Below, piece by piece: positions 1 through 9,394 of a stretch of DNA of 64,000 nucleotides (position 1 is the stretch's first letter; every line of letters starts with the position of its first letter). The position numbers were made by a program, and so were the translations under genes. The notes below the pieces were generated by a model. It saw only the letters and a program-made list of their open reading frames with translations. It ran no database searches and had not been told where the DNA came from. Where the stretch lies: contig NZ_JAANNP010000001.1 in NCBI RefSeq assembly GCF_011250635.1, positions 108,935 to 172,934 of the forward strand, written 5' to 3'. Source of the DNA: Motilibacter deserti (lineage in GTDB: Bacteria; Actinomycetota; Actinomycetes; Motilibacterales; Motilibacteraceae).

Positions 1-2676
1 GACGAGCGGGACTTTGGCGAAGAAGTCCTCGACGTCGGTGTAGAGGCTCTTCTCCACGCGGGTCGCGCAGATGGCCTCGACGACGTTGGCCCCGACGTTG
101 CGGATCGCGGTCAGCCCGAAGCGGATGTCCGAGCCGCGCGGGGTGAAGTTCGCGTCGGACTCGTTGACGTCCGGCGGAAGCACCTTGATGCCCATGCGGC
201 GGCATTCGTTGAGGTAGAGCGCCGACTTGTCCTTGTCGTCGCGCACGCTCGTCAGCAGCGCGGCCATGTATTCGGCCGGGTAGTTCGCCTTCAGGAACGC
301 CGTCCAGTAGGAGACGAGGCCGTAGGCGGCGGAGTGCGCTTTGTTGAAGGCGTAGTCGGAGAACGGGAGGAGGATGTCCCAGAGCGTCTTGATCGCGGCC
401 TCGGAATAGCCCCGCTCCTTCATCCCGCCCGCGAAGTTGACGTACTCCTTGTCCAGGACCTCGCGCTTCTTCTTGCCCATCGCGCGGCGCAGCAGGTCTG
501 CTTGTCCGAGCGAGTAGCCGGCGAGCTTCTGCGCGATCGCCATGACCTGCTCTTGGTAGACGATCAGGCCGAACGTCCCGCCGAGGATGTCGGCGAGCGG
601 CTCCTCGAGCTCGGGGTGGATCGGGATGACCGGCTTGCGCTTGTTCTTGCGGTCGGCGTAGTCGTTGTGCGCGTTGGCGCCCATCGGGCCGGGGCGGTAG
701 AGCGCGCCGACGGCGGAGATGTCCTCGAAGTTGTCCGGGCGCATGGAGCGCAGCAGCGCGCGCATCGGGCCGCCGTCGAACTGGAAGACGCCGAGCGTGT
801 CGCCGCGCGAGAGCAGCTCGTAGGTCGCCGGGTCGTCGAGGGTGAGCGCCTCGAGGTCGGGGACCTCCTTGCCGTTGACGGCGATGTTCTTCAGGCAGTC
901 GTCGATGATCGTGAGGTTGCGCAGCCCGAGGAAGTCCATCTTGAGCAGGCCGAGCGTCTCGCAGGTCGGGTAGTCGAACTGCGTGATGATCGCGCCGTCC
1001 TGCTCGCGCTTCATGATCGGGATGTGATCGATGAGCGGCTCGCTGGACATGATGACGGCGCAGGCGTGCACGCCCCACTGGCGCTTCAGCCCCTCGAGCC
1101 CCATCGCCGTGTCGACGACCTTCTTGACCTCGACGTCGGCCTCGTAGAGCGAGCGGAACTCTCCCGCCTCGGAATAGCGCTTGTGCGAGGAGTCGAAGAT
1201 CCCCTTGAGCGGGATGTCCTTGCCCATCACCGCCGGCGGCATCGCCTTGGTGATGCGGTCGCCCATGGCGAACGGGTGGCCGAGGACGCGCGCGGAGTCC
1301 TTGATGGCCTGCTTGGCCTTGATGGTGCCGTAGGTGACGACCTGGGAGACCCGGTCCACGCCGTACTTCTCGGTGACGTACTGGATGACCTCGCCGCGCC
1401 GACGCTCGTCGAAGTCGATGTCGACGTCGGGCATCGAGACGCGCTCGGGGTTGAGGAACCGCTCGAAGAGCAGCCCGTGCTGGAGCGGGTCCAGGTCCGT
1501 GATGCCCATGACGTACGCCGCCAGCGAGCCCGCCGCCGAGCCGCGGCCCGGGCCGACGCGGATGCCCTGGGACTTGGCCCACCCGATGAAGTCGGCGACG
1601 ACGAGGAAGTAGCCCGGGAAGCCCATCTGCAGGATGACGCCGACCTCGTAGTCGGCCTGCTTGCGCACGTGGTCCGGGACGCCGCCCGGGTAGCGCCGGA
1701 GGAGGCCGCGCTCGACCTCCTTGACGAACCAGGTGTGCTCGGACTCGCCCTCGGGGACGGGGAAGCGCGGGGCGAGGTTGGCGCCCTCGGTGAACTCGAC
1801 GTTGCAGCGCTCGGCGACGAGCAGCGTGTTGTCGCAGGCCTCGGGGAACTGGGACCACAGCGAGCGCATCTCGTGCGCGGGCTTGAGGTAGAAGTCCTGT
1901 GCGTCGAACTTGAACCGGTTGGGGTCGGCGAAGGTCGACCCGGACTGGACGCACAGCAGGATCTCGTGCGCCGTGGCGTCCTTGGCGTAGGTGTAGTGCA
2001 GGTCGTTGGTGGCCAGCAGTGGCAGCTGCAGGTCCTTGGCGAGGCGGAACAGGTCCTCGTGGGCCCGCTTCTCGATGCCGATGCCGTGGTCCATCAGCTC
2101 GCAGTAGAAGTTCTCGCGGCCGAAGATGTCGCGGAACTCCCCCGCGGCCTCGCGGGCCAGGTCGTACTGCCCCAGGCGGAGCCGGGTCTGGATCTCCCCC
2201 GACGGGCAGCCGGTAGTGGCGATGAGCCCCTTGCCGTACTGCGAGAGCAGCTCGCGGTCCATGCGCGGCTTGTAGAAGAAGCCCTCGAGGCTGGCCCGAG
2301 ACGAGAGCCGGAAGAGGTTGTGCATCCCCTCCGTCGTCTCGGCGAGCAGCGTCATGTGGGTGTAGGCGCCGGAGCCGGAGACGTCGTCCTCACCGCCGTT
2401 GCCCCACCGCGCGCGCGTGCGGTCACTGCGGTGGATGTGCCCCGGCGCGAGGTAGGCCTCGGTGCCGATGATCGGCTTGACGCCGTGCGACTTGGCCTTT
2501 TTGTAGAAGTCGTAGGCGCCGAAGACGTTGCCGTGGTCGGTCATCGCGACCGCCGGCATGCCCATCCGGGACGCCTCCGCGAAGAGGTCGTCCAGCCGGG
2601 CCGCACCGTCGAGCATGGAGTACTCCGTGTGCACGTGCAGGTGCACGAAGCTCGACTCGTTGCCTCCGTCTGACAC
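1..2676 (-). CDS. dnaE: DNA polymerase III alpha subunit, DnaE (partial)
   Basis: Catalytic subunit of the replicative polymerase. The gene reads leftward and its first 892 codons are visible. The window edge removes roughly the last quarter (tau/beta-binding and OB-fold part; family length is about 1170-1190 residues). The PHP domain begins at once ([15 protein letters not shown], residues ~10-24). The palm shows the catalytic aspartates in [11 protein letters not shown], residues 416-426. GTG at 2676 is chosen because AGGGGG lies 9 bases upstream and the PHP motif follows directly. The reading frame is open to base 1 with no frameshift. A long open frame on the opposite strand is an artefact of high GC. 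The identification is secure. Confidence 0.97.
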   Translation of the reverse strand, partial: MSDGGNESSFVHLHVHTEYSMLDGAARLDDLFAEASRMGMPAVAMTDHGNVFGAYDFYKKAKSHGVKPIIGTEAYLAPGHIHRSDRTRARWGNGGEDDVSGSGAYTHMTLLAETTEGMHNLFRLSSRASLEGFFYKPRMDRELLSQYGKGLIATTGCPSGEIQTRLRLGQYDLAREAAGEFRDIFGRENFYCELMDHGIGIEKRAHEDLFRLAKDLQLPLLATNDLHYTYAKDATAHEILLCVQSGSTFADPNRFKFDAQDFYLKPAHEMRSLWSQFPEACDNTLLVAERCNVEFTEGANLAPRFPVPEGESEHTWFVKEVERGLLRRYPGGVPDHVRKQADYEVGVILQMGFPGYFLVVADFIGWAKSQGIRVGPGRGSAAGSLAAYVMGITDLDPLQHGLLFERFLNPERVSMPDVDIDFDERRRGEVIQYVTEKYGVDRVSQVVTYGTIKAKQAIKDSARVLGHPFAMGDRITKAMPPAVMGKDIPLKGIFDSSHKRYSEAGEFRSLYEADVEVKKVVDTAMGLEGLKRQWGVHACAVIMSSEPLIDHIPIMKREQDGAIITQFDYPTCETLGLLKMDFLGLRNLTIIDDCLKNIAVNGKEVPDLEALTLDDPATYELLSRGDTLGVFQFDGGPMRALLRSMRPDNFEDISAVGALYRPGPMGANAHNDYADRKNKRKPVIPIHPELEEPLADILGGTFGLIVYQEQVMAIAQKLAGYSLGQADLLRRAMGKKKREVLDKEYVNFAGGMKERGYSEAAIKTLWDILLPFSDYAFNKAHSAAYGLVSYWTAFLKANYPAEYMAALLTSVRDDKDKSALYLNECRRMGIKVLPPDVNESDANFTPRGSDIRFGLTAIRNVGANVVEAICATRVEKSLYTDVEDFFAKVPLV

Positions 2677-2874
2677 TGGCTCGCGCCCCCTGTGCTGCTC
2701 CCTGACCTGCCCGACGAGAGTAGGCGAGACCACTGACACGACACGCGGAGCGAGCGTGGCTCTCGTCGTGTCGGGGCCGGGCGGCCGCTTCCTGAGGACG
2801 AAGCGACGGGGAAGGCGGCGGCCAGCTGCCGGACGAGCTGCCAGCCCGGGCGCCGGGCGGCGGGTGGCTCTGCT

Positions 2875-3423
2875 TCAGGTCGGCTGCCGGATCACGAGCG
2901 CGGCCTCGACCGGCTCGTCCCCGACGGCCGCGTACGTGTGCGGCCGGTCCGTCGCGAGCGCGACGAAGCCGCCTGCCGCCACCTCGACCTCGGCGCCGGG
3001 CGGCCCCACCCGCAACGTGCCACGGAACACGAGCAGGTGCTCCGCGGTCCCCCGCGGATGCGCCGGCGAGCTCTGGACCGCCCCCGGCCGGACGTCGAGC
3101 CGGTAGAGCTCGGTCGTCATCCCCGGGTCCGCGAAGGAGCGCAGGAGTGTCCCGGTGACGGCGTCACCGGCCACGCTCGGGGCGGGATCGGAGGAGCCCG
3201 GCCCGGCCAGGAGCGCGCCGAGCGGGACGCCGAGCTGGGCCGCCACCGCGTACAACGTCTCCAGCCGGGCGTTGCGCGTGCCCGCTTCGAGCCCCGACAG
3301 CGTCGCCTTGCCGATCCCCGCGTCCGCGGCCAGCCGGGAGAGGCTGAGCCCTCGCTCGGTGCGCAACGCGCGGATGCGGGCGCCGACCGCAGTCGGCGAG
3401 GCACTCTTCGCCGGCTCGTCCAT
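2875..3423 (-). CDS. XRE-family regulator with C-terminal cupin
   Basis: Predicted DNA-binding transcription regulator of 182 residues. An N-terminal XRE helix-turn-helix (about residues 12-68, with GLSLSRLAADAGIGKATLSG) is followed by a cupin sensor domain (about 105-180, with HLLVFRGTL and a terminal beta strand). This HTH-plus-cupin build is common in regulators of small-molecule transport or catabolism. ATG at 3423 starts the conserved part; a longer in-frame start at 3549 would run through the neighbouring gene and its promoter and is rejected. It is divergent from the BenE-type permease, with only 48 bases between the starts and a perfect palindrome in the gap, so it probably represses that permease and itself. 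The ligand is unknown. Confidence 0.88.
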   Translation of the reverse strand: MDEPAKSASPTAVGARIRALRTERGLSLSRLAADAGIGKATLSGLEAGTRNARLETLYAVAAQLGVPLGALLAGPGSSDPAPSVAGDAVTGTLLRSFADPGMTTELYRLDVRPGAVQSSPAHPRGTAEHLLVFRGTLRVGPPGAEVEVAAGGFVALATDRPHTYAAVGDEPVEAALVIRQPT

Positions 3424-3442
3424 CGCCCCATCATCTACCCTC

Positions 3443-3458
3443 GTTCCGTATTCGGAAC
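3443..3458. promoter_or_regulatory. Palindromic operator between XRE gene and permease gene
   Basis: A perfect inverted repeat, GTTCCG-TATT-CGGAAC, sits in the middle of the 48-base divergent gap. A possible leftward -10 (TAGATG) lies at 3432-3437, only 8 bases before the regulator ATG, so that transcript may be nearly leaderless. Position and symmetry suggest the binding site of the adjacent XRE-cupin protein; this is inference. Confidence 0.6.
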
Positions 3459-3471
3459 ACAGGAGGCGGGC

Positions 3472-4827
3472 ATGGCCGAGCGGCACGAGGGCACCTCCGC
3501 CTCTGCGAGCGGCATGCCCGGCGAGGCGAGTGCCGCCGGGAGCAGGCACTCAGGGGGTCGCGACGGCAGGGCCGGCCGCGCCGGTCACCGAGGTCACACC
3601 GGCCATACCGTCCTTGCCGGGCTGATCGCCGCCGTCGTGGGGTTCACCAGCTCGTTCGCCGTCGTGCTGACCGGGCTGCGCGCCGTCGGCGCGAGCGAGG
3701 CGCAGGCCGCCTCCGGGCTCGCCGCGCTCTGCCTCGGCATGGGCCTGTCGGCGCTGCTGCTCAGCGTCCGGCTGCGGATGCCGATCAGCGTCGCCTGGTC
3801 CACCCCGGGGGCCGCGCTCCTCGCCTCGACCGGCGCCCCCTCGGGGGGCTTCCCGGCGGCGGTGGCGGCCTTCCTGGTCACCGGCGCCCTCCTCGTCCTC
3901 GCGGGGCTCTGGCGCCCGCTCGGGCGGGCGATCGCCGCGATCCCGCCCGCGCTGGCCAACGCCATGCTCGCCGGCGTCCTGCTCTCGCTGTGCCTGGCCC
4001 CGGCCCGGGCGGCGGTGGAGATCCCGCGCCTGGCGCTGCCGGTCGTCGCCGTGTGGCTGGCGCTCACCCGCTGGGCCCCGCGGTGGGCGGTGCCCGGGGC
4101 GCTCGCGGCGGCGGCCGTCGGCGTCGCCCTCGAGTCCGCGGGAGGGCTCGGCGACACGCTGTCCGGTACGCCGTTGCTCGCCACACCGGAGGCCGTCGCG
4201 CCGAGCTTCGACGTCGCGGCCGTCGTGGGCCTGGCGTTGCCGCTGTTCCTCGTGACGATGGCGTCGCAGAACATTCCGGGGATGGGCGTCCTCGCCTCCT
4301 ACGGCTACCGGCCGCCGCTGCGCCCGCTGCTCGGGGTCACGGGGGCTGCAACCGTCGCGGCGGCGCCCTTCGGCGGCCACGCCGTCAACCTGGCGGCGCT
4401 CACGGCCGCTCTCGCCGCCGGCCCCGGCGCCGCTCCCGACCCGGAGCGGCGGTGGGTCGCGGGCGCGACGAGCGGTGCTGCGTACGTCGTGCTGGGCCTG
4501 CTGGGAGGGCTCGTCACGGCGCTGGCCGGCCTGGCCCCGCTGCTGCTCCTGCAGGCGGTCGCCGGCCTGGCCCTGCTCGGCGCGCTGGCCTCCGCGCTCA
4601 AGGCTGCGACGGACGACCCGGCGATGCGTGAGGCCGCGGTCGTCACCCTCGTGGTCACCGTGTCCGGGGCCCAGGTGGCCGGGGTCGGCTCGGCATTCTG
4701 GGGGCTCGCCGCCGGCTGGGTGGTGCTCGGCGTGGGCAGGCTGCCCGGGCTGCGCCCCGCCCGCCCGGCCCCCGTCGTGGCCGAGGCGCCGGATGGCCGG
4801 GACGACCGAGCGCGCGAGCACCCCTGA
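3472..4827 (+). CDS. BenE-family benzoate/H+ symporter-like permease
   Basis: Predicted inner-membrane transporter of 451 residues in the BenE (benzoate:proton symporter) family. After a polar, Gly/Arg-rich N-terminus of about 50 residues there are around 12 hydrophobic segments. Family-typical stretches are MPISVAWSTPGAALL, TMASQNIPGMGVL and PFGGHAVNLAALTAA. ATG at 3472 has an ideal AGGAGG at 3461-3466. The substrate is not certain: BenE homologues paired with XRE-cupin regulators are widespread and not all move benzoate, and no aromatic catabolism genes lie nearby. A hairpin at its stop codon ends the transcript. Confidence 0.85.
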   Translation: MAERHEGTSASASGMPGEASAAGSRHSGGRDGRAGRAGHRGHTGHTVLAGLIAAVVGFTSSFAVVLTGLRAVGASEAQAASGLAALCLGMGLSALLLSVRLRMPISVAWSTPGAALLASTGAPSGGFPAAVAAFLVTGALLVLAGLWRPLGRAIAAIPPALANAMLAGVLLSLCLAPARAAVEIPRLALPVVAVWLALTRWAPRWAVPGALAAAAVGVALESAGGLGDTLSGTPLLATPEAVAPSFDVAAVVGLALPLFLVTMASQNIPGMGVLASYGYRPPLRPLLGVTGAATVAAAPFGGHAVNLAALTAALAAGPGAAPDPERRWVAGATSGAAYVVLGLLGGLVTALAGLAPLLLLQAVAGLALLGALASALKAATDDPAMREAAVVTLVVTVSGAQVAGVGSAFWGLAAGWVVLGVGRLPGLRPARPAPVVAEAPDGRDDRAREHP

Positions 4828-4847
4828 GGGGCCCTGAGCGGGCCCCT
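4827..4847 (+). terminator. Hairpin after permease gene
   Basis: The perfect stem AGGGGCCC/GGGCCCCT with a 5-base loop begins on the last base of the permease stop codon. There is no T-tract, as is usual in actinobacteria. It is probably the end of the permease transcript. Confidence 0.55.
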
Positions 4848-5053
4848 GGGGGCGGGCGGGACGCGGCGTTCACCCGAACGGCACTGCACCTTCGCCAAGT
4901 GCGCCCCCGAGCGGCCGGTGTGCCGTACATTCCCTCCACCGGCGAGGAACAGCGGCTGATTCAGCGGCCACGAGGAGCGACTCCAGCGAGAGCGCAGCAG
5001 CGCCCAGGCCCACCGGTGCTGGCACCTGTCGTTCCTCGTTCCCGGAGCACCGC

Positions 5054-6055
5054 ATGCGCTCTCGCGTCCTTCCACGCACCCCTGACGCCGCCGACGACGA
5101 CCCCGACGGGGCCGTCGTGCCCGTCCACCGCGCAACGGCGCCCTCCGTCGCAGGAACCGCGCGCGTCGTACCCGTCGCCTCCGCGCTCGTGCCTGCCCAG
5201 CGGGCTGCTCCTGAGCCGGCCTTCGGGCTCGAGCAGGTCCTGGCCGCAGCACGGGCAGCGGCCGCGCCGCTGGGCCTGTCCCCCGCTTCGGTCCGCGCCG
5301 CACGGGTGGTGCAGGTCGTGTCCACCGCGGTGCTCGAGGTGGACGGCCTGGCGGTGAAGGTCTACCCGGCCGGGAGCGATGCCGTGCGGCTCTCCGCGCA
5401 GGCCGCAGCCCTGGACGCGGCCGCGTCCCTGTGGGTACGCCCGGTCGCGCCGCCGGTCGTCACGCGGCACGGCGTGGTCGTCGGGTATCCCTGGGTGCCC
5501 GCCGGCGCGCCCGTGGGCTGGCCCGAGGTGGGGTCGCTGCTGCGGTCCTGGCACGCGGCGGCCGTGCCGACGGACGAGCTGCCGGCATGGACGCCGCTGC
5601 GCCGCCTGCCCGGCCAGGTCGCGGCCTACGCGGCGCTGCCGGCCGCGGACCCGGGCCTGGTCCGGGTGGCACTCGCGGCGCGCGAGCGGCTCCTGACGGA
5701 GGTGTCCGGCCTGTCGAGCGGACTGGGCGTCGGCGCGATCCACGGCGACGTGTCACCCTCGAACGTCTTGCGCCGCGACGGGCGGCCCGTGCTGATCGAC
5801 AGCGACTTCGTCGCCGTCGGCCCCAAGGAGTACGACCTCGTCCCCGCCGCCCAGCGTCGGGAGCGCGGTGAGCTCGACGAGGCGGAGTACCTCGACTTCT
5901 GCGCCGCCTACGGCTACGACGTGCGCTCCTGGCCGGGCCTGGGCCTCGTCGAGGAGATCTGCGGGCTCGGCGCCGTCACCTTCCGGGTCTGGTGCGCGGC
6001 GCAGCGCGGCGAGGACGTCTCGTGGCTGGGGACAGCGCTCTCCCGCTACGTGTGA
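5054..6055 (+). CDS. Aminoglycoside phosphotransferase (APH)-fold kinase
   Basis: Predicted small-molecule or protein kinase of the APH/choline-kinase superfamily, 333 residues. The catalytic loop HGDVSPSN (HGDxxxxN) lies near residue 233 and the metal-binding LIDSDF near residue 250. The first ~60 residues are low-complexity Ala/Pro-rich sequence. ATG at 5054 is supported by GGAG 6 bases upstream. Proteins of this build in actinobacteria are mostly uncharacterised. Resistance to aminoglycosides should not be assumed, since no close match to a resistance enzyme can be shown here. It is convergent with the phosphatase gene 7 bases downstream. Confidence 0.8.
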   Translation: MRSRVLPRTPDAADDDPDGAVVPVHRATAPSVAGTARVVPVASALVPAQRAAPEPAFGLEQVLAAARAAAAPLGLSPASVRAARVVQVVSTAVLEVDGLAVKVYPAGSDAVRLSAQAAALDAAASLWVRPVAPPVVTRHGVVVGYPWVPAGAPVGWPEVGSLLRSWHAAAVPTDELPAWTPLRRLPGQVAAYAALPAADPGLVRVALAARERLLTEVSGLSSGLGVGAIHGDVSPSNVLRRDGRPVLIDSDFVAVGPKEYDLVPAAQRRERGELDEAEYLDFCAAYGYDVRSWPGLGLVEEICGLGAVTFRVWCAAQRGEDVSWLGTALSRYV

Positions 6056-6062
6056 GCCCTTG

Positions 6063-6566
6063 TCAGCCCGCGACGAGCTCGGGCGCCGGCAGCTCTTCGA
6101 CGTAGGCCGCGAACGTCGCGTTGTTGACGGCCCGCGTGCGGATGGAGCGGACGTGCGCGAGCGCGGTGCGGCCGTCGACCCCGAGCAGCTCCCGGACGGC
6201 GAGGGCCACGACGAGGCCGGAGCGGTTCTTGCCGAAGCCGCAGTGCACGAGGACCTGCCGCCCGGCACGGACCGCATCGACGGTGAGAGACACGAGCGCG
6301 TCGAGCTGCTCCGCGTCGGGCACCTGCGCGGCGTCGGTCAGCGGGTCCTTGACGTAGCGCAGGCCGGCCACCCGCTCGGCGGGGTGGACGTGGTCCGCGT
6401 CGTTGACGTCGACGATCACCTCTATCCCGGCGCGGGTGGCCCACGCCCAGTCCAGCGGCATGCCCGCCTGCCACAGCCCGGGCAGGATCAGCGTGGGCGG
6501 CTGCACCGGCGGCTGGGCCGGCGCGGAGGCGGGCTGGGCTGTCGTCGAGAGGGGCGTCACGTGCAC
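6063..6566 (-). CDS. Dual-specificity/tyrosine phosphatase-like protein
   Basis: Predicted protein phosphatase of about 167 residues with the cysteine-phosphatase P-loop HCGFGKNRSG (CxxxxxR) near residue 106. The upstream general-acid region (DVNDADHVHP) is less clear. GTG at 6566 follows GGGGAAG by 4 bases and is taken as the start; GTG at 6560 is also possible, and a longer ATG start at 6620 lacks a ribosome site. No membrane segment or signal peptide is visible, so it is probably cytoplasmic. The substrate is unknown. Its neighbour ends 7 bases away on the opposite strand. Confidence 0.8.
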   Translation of the reverse strand: MHVTPLSTTAQPASAPAQPPVQPPTLILPGLWQAGMPLDWAWATRAGIEVIVDVNDADHVHPAERVAGLRYVKDPLTDAAQVPDAEQLDALVSLTVDAVRAGRQVLVHCGFGKNRSGLVVALAVRELLGVDGRTALAHVRSIRTRAVNNATFAAYVEELPAPELVAG

Positions 6567-6646
6567 TGATCTTCCCCACGCCGGTGGGCTGAAGCGAGCC
6601 GACCGGGTTGTCCCCGCCACATGGTCAGCAGGTGTTCGCCGGGCGT

Positions 6647-8617
6647 TCAGCCACCGCCTTGCACAGGCACGACCGCCTCCGTCCGCACCCCGCTCCCCCG
6701 CACTGCATGCTCGGACGCGAGGCCCGCAGGTTTGGTGCCCGAAGCCTCCGCCCGCTCCGGGGCGGCGAACTGCGTGCGGTAGAGCTCCTCGTAGCGGCCA
6801 CCGGCGGCGAGCAGCTCCTCGTGCGTGCCGCGCTCCACCACACGCCCTGCCTCGACGACGAGGATGAGGTCGGCGGCGCGGACGGTCGAGAGCCGGTGCG
6901 CGATGACGATCGCCGTGCGGCCGGCGAGGGCCTCACCCAGCGCCTGCTGCACGGCGGCCTCGGAGGTCGAGTCCAGGTGAGCGGTCGCCTCGTCGAGGAT
7001 GACCACGCGGGGGCGGGCGAGCAGGAGCCGGGCGATGGTGAGCCGCTGGCGCTCGCCGCCGGACAAGCGGTAGCCGCGCTCGCCGACGACCGTGTCGAGG
7101 CCGTCGGGGAGCGCTGCGACGAGGTCGGTCAGCCGCGCCCGCCGGAGCACTTCGTCCAGCTCGGCGTCCGTGGCCTCAGGGCGTGCGAGCACGAGGTTGG
7201 CCCGGATCGTGTCGTGGAAGAGGTGGCCGTCCTGGGTGACCATGCCGAGCGCGTCGCGGATCGAGGCGAAGGAGAGGTCGCGCACATCGACGCCGGACAG
7301 CCGGACCGCCCCGGCGTCGACGTCGTAGAGCCGCGGCAGCAGGCTGGCGATGGTGGACTTGCCGGCGCCGGAGGAGCCGACGAGCGCGACCATCTGGCCC
7401 GGCTCAGCGCGGAACGACACGCCGTGCAGCACCTCCACCCCGCCCCGGGTGTCGAGCTTTGCGACCTCCTCAAGCGAGGCGAGCGAGACCTTGTCCGCCG
7501 CCGGGTAGGCGAAGCGGACGTCCTCGAACTCGACGGACACCGGCCCGTCGGGCACCTGCAGCGGGTCCGGCCGCTCCCGGATGAGCGGCTCGAGGTCGAG
7601 GACCTCGAACACCCGCTCGAAGCTGACCAGCGCGGTCATGACCTCGACCCGCGCGCTCGCCAGCGCGGTCAGCGGGGCGTAGAGCCGGGTGAGCAGCAGG
7701 GCGAGCGTGACGACCGCGCCCGCGTCGAGGCTGCCGCGCAGGGCGTAGAACCCGCCGAGCCCGTAGACCAGGGCCAGCGCGAGGGCCGAGACGAGGGTCA
7801 GCGCGGTGACGAAGACCGTCTGGACCATGGCGGTGCGCACGCCGATGTCCCGCACCCGGGCGGCCCGGCCCGCGAACTCGGCCGACTCGTGGGCCGGGCG
7901 GCCGAAGAGCTTGACGAGCGTGGCGCCGGGCGCGGAGAAGCGCTCCGTCATCTGCGTGCCCATGGCAGCGTTGTGGTTCGCCGCCTCCCGCTCGAGCGAG
8001 GCCATCCGCGTGCCCATGCGACGGGCCGGCACGACGAAGACCGGCAGCAGCACCAGCGCGAGGAGCGTGACCTGCCAGGACAGGCTGAGCATGACGGCCA
8101 GCGTCAGGACGAGCGCCACGAGGTTGCCGACGACCCCGGAGAGGGTGTCGCTGAAGGCGCGTTGGGCGCCGATGACGTCGTTGTTGAGCCGGCTGACCAG
8201 CGCGCCGGTGCGCGTCCGGGTGAAGAAGGCGACCGGCATCTGCTGCACGTGGTCGAAGACCGTGCGGCGCAGGTCGAGGATCAGCCCCTCGCCGATGCGG
8301 GCGGACAGCCAGCGGTTGAGCAGGCCGAGCCCTGCCTCCACGATCGCGAGCCCGGCGATGATCAGGGCGAGCGTGACGACCGTCGACGTCTCGTCCCCGT
8401 CGACGATGGCGTCCACCACGCGCCCGGCAAGCACCGGAGTGGCCACCGCGAGCACGGCGAGCACGACGCTGAGCAGCAGGAACTGCACGAGCATCCGCCG
8501 GTGGGGGCGCGCGAACGCCAGGATCCGCCGCAGCGTGGCCCGCGAGAACGGGCGTCGCTCTTCCTCCGCGTTCATCGCGTGGTACATCGACATCCACGCG
8601 GTGACTTCCATGTCCAT
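6647..8617 (-). CDS. ABC exporter, fused membrane and ATPase domains
   Basis: Half-size ABC exporter of 656 residues (MsbA/LmrA-type fold), expected to act as a dimer in the cytoplasmic membrane. Six transmembrane helices occupy roughly residues 35-310. The nucleotide-binding domain follows, with Walker A GSSGAGKST, signature LSGGERQR, Walker B VVILDEAT and switch histidine in IVIAHRLST. ATG at 8617 is preceded by GAGGA. The C-terminal ~40 residues are a poorly conserved tail. It lies downstream of a SoxR-box promoter, with a 62-codon open frame between. This fits a SoxR-induced exporter for redox-active compounds, as known for some SoxR targets in Streptomyces. The substrate is unknown. Confidence 0.9.
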   Translation of the reverse strand: MDMEVTAWMSMYHAMNAEEERRPFSRATLRRILAFARPHRRMLVQFLLLSVVLAVLAVATPVLAGRVVDAIVDGDETSTVVTLALIIAGLAIVEAGLGLLNRWLSARIGEGLILDLRRTVFDHVQQMPVAFFTRTRTGALVSRLNNDVIGAQRAFSDTLSGVVGNLVALVLTLAVMLSLSWQVTLLALVLLPVFVVPARRMGTRMASLEREAANHNAAMGTQMTERFSAPGATLVKLFGRPAHESAEFAGRAARVRDIGVRTAMVQTVFVTALTLVSALALALVYGLGGFYALRGSLDAGAVVTLALLLTRLYAPLTALASARVEVMTALVSFERVFEVLDLEPLIRERPDPLQVPDGPVSVEFEDVRFAYPAADKVSLASLEEVAKLDTRGGVEVLHGVSFRAEPGQMVALVGSSGAGKSTIASLLPRLYDVDAGAVRLSGVDVRDLSFASIRDALGMVTQDGHLFHDTIRANLVLARPEATDAELDEVLRRARLTDLVAALPDGLDTVVGERGYRLSGGERQRLTIARLLLARPRVVILDEATAHLDSTSEAAVQQALGEALAGRTAIVIAHRLSTVRAADLILVVEAGRVVERGTHEELLAAGGRYEELYRTQFAAPERAEASGTKPAGLASEHAVRGSGVRTEAVVPVQGGG

Positions 8618-8648
8618 CAGGTGCGTCCTCGCTGTCGTCGGACGTTCG

Positions 8649-8837
8649 TCACGCTAGCCCCGGCCACTGACAGCCCGCCATGCGCGCGCTGCCAGAGGTA
8701 GACGGCGGAACGGCCTCGGACTCGTCGCTGCGCACCCCGAACAGCTGGAGCCCCATCAGCCAGGTGGCGCTGCCGGTGACCCATGCGGCCTCCCGCGGCG
8801 ACCGCTCGGCCTGGTCGTCCTCTCCTCGTCCACTCAC
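8649..8837 (-). CDS. Small hypothetical protein under the SoxR-box promoter
   Basis: A 62-codon frame from GTG 8837, containing REAAWVTGSATWLMGLQLFG. No family is recognised. Codon third positions are mostly G/C as in real genes here. The start lies about 8 bases downstream of a predicted -10 (TAGCGT at 8846-8851), so it would be translated from an essentially leaderless mRNA; no Shine-Dalgarno is present. The next gene leftward is the ABC exporter, 31 bases on. A central hydrophobic stretch (WLMGLQLFGV) might interact with membrane or partner. It could equally be untranslated leader. Confidence 0.42.
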   Translation of the reverse strand: MSGRGEDDQAERSPREAAWVTGSATWLMGLQLFGVRSDESEAVPPSTSGSARMAGCQWPGLA

Positions 8838-8845
8838 GGGTCGCG

Positions 8846-8876
8846 ACGCTAGGACCTCAACTATGGTTGAGGTCAA
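8846..8876 (-). promoter_or_regulatory. SoxR box inside a leftward promoter with 19-bp spacer
   Basis: The perfect inverted repeat GACCTCAAC-TATG-GTTGAGGTC covers 8853-8874. Reading leftward it sits between a -35 TTGACC (8876-8871) and a -10 TAGCGT (8851-8846) separated by exactly 19 bases. That over-long spacer is what MerR-family activators such as SoxR need in order to distort and activate a promoter. The soxR gene starts 25 bases to the right. Confidence 0.75.
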
Positions 8877-8898
8877 CCGACAGCGGCGGAGGCGGGCA

Positions 8899-9387
8899 GT
8901 GGCCGAGGACGGACGGACGGGCACCCTCGGCATCGGCGACGTGGCCCGCCGCAGCGGCGTCGCGGTGTCCACCCTGCACTTCTACGAGCGCAAGGGCCTG
9001 CTCAGCAGCACGCGCACCGGTGGCAACCAGCGACGCTACGAGCGGGACGTGCTGCGCCGGGTGTCGTTCATCCGGCTCGCACAGAAGGTGGGGATCTCGC
9101 TGCAGGAGATCGGGGAGGCCCTCTCGGCGCTGCCGGAGGGCCGCACGCCCACCGTCGCGGACTGGGCGCGGCTGTCCCGCCAGTGGCACGACGACCTGCA
9201 GGAGCGGATCGACGGGCTGACCCACCTGCGCGACGACCTGCTCGGGTGCATCGGCTGCGGATGCCTCTCGCTGCGCAGCTGCGCCCTGCTCAACCCGGGC
9301 GACGAGCTCGGCCGGCACGGGCCCGGCGCCCGGCGCTGGGTCGAGGACGAGCCGGGGGCACGCCGGCCGGCCGCGGACGAGCGCTGA
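8899..9387 (+). CDS. soxR: Redox-sensing transcription regulator SoxR
   Basis: MerR-family activator of 162 residues. An N-terminal winged helix (GIGDVARRSGVAVSTLHFYE) and a dimerisation helix are followed by the [2Fe-2S] ligand set CIGCGCLSLRSC (CxxCxCxxxxxC) and the usual SoxR tail. The cluster senses redox-cycling compounds. GTG at 8899 is chosen because GGAGG lies 6 bases upstream and an ATG at 8863 falls inside the SoxR box itself. In actinobacteria SoxR typically controls a few genes for handling redox-active metabolites; here the likely direct target is the divergent exporter transcript. It is convergent with the acetyltransferase gene, 7 bases apart. Confidence 0.93.
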   Translation: MAEDGRTGTLGIGDVARRSGVAVSTLHFYERKGLLSSTRTGGNQRRYERDVLRRVSFIRLAQKVGISLQEIGEALSALPEGRTPTVADWARLSRQWHDDLQERIDGLTHLRDDLLGCIGCGCLSLRSCALLNPGDELGRHGPGARRWVEDEPGARRPAADER

Positions 9388-9394
9388 CGCTCCG

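Noticed and set aside
334..2673. 779-codon + strand open frame
   Set aside because: It lies antisense to dnaE, has Arg/Val/Asp-rich composition with no family pattern; a shadow of GC-rich codon use.
5054..6055. Aminoglycoside resistance gene
   Set aside because: Only the general kinase fold motifs are visible; the long low-complexity N-terminus and lack of close similarity make a resistance role unsupported.
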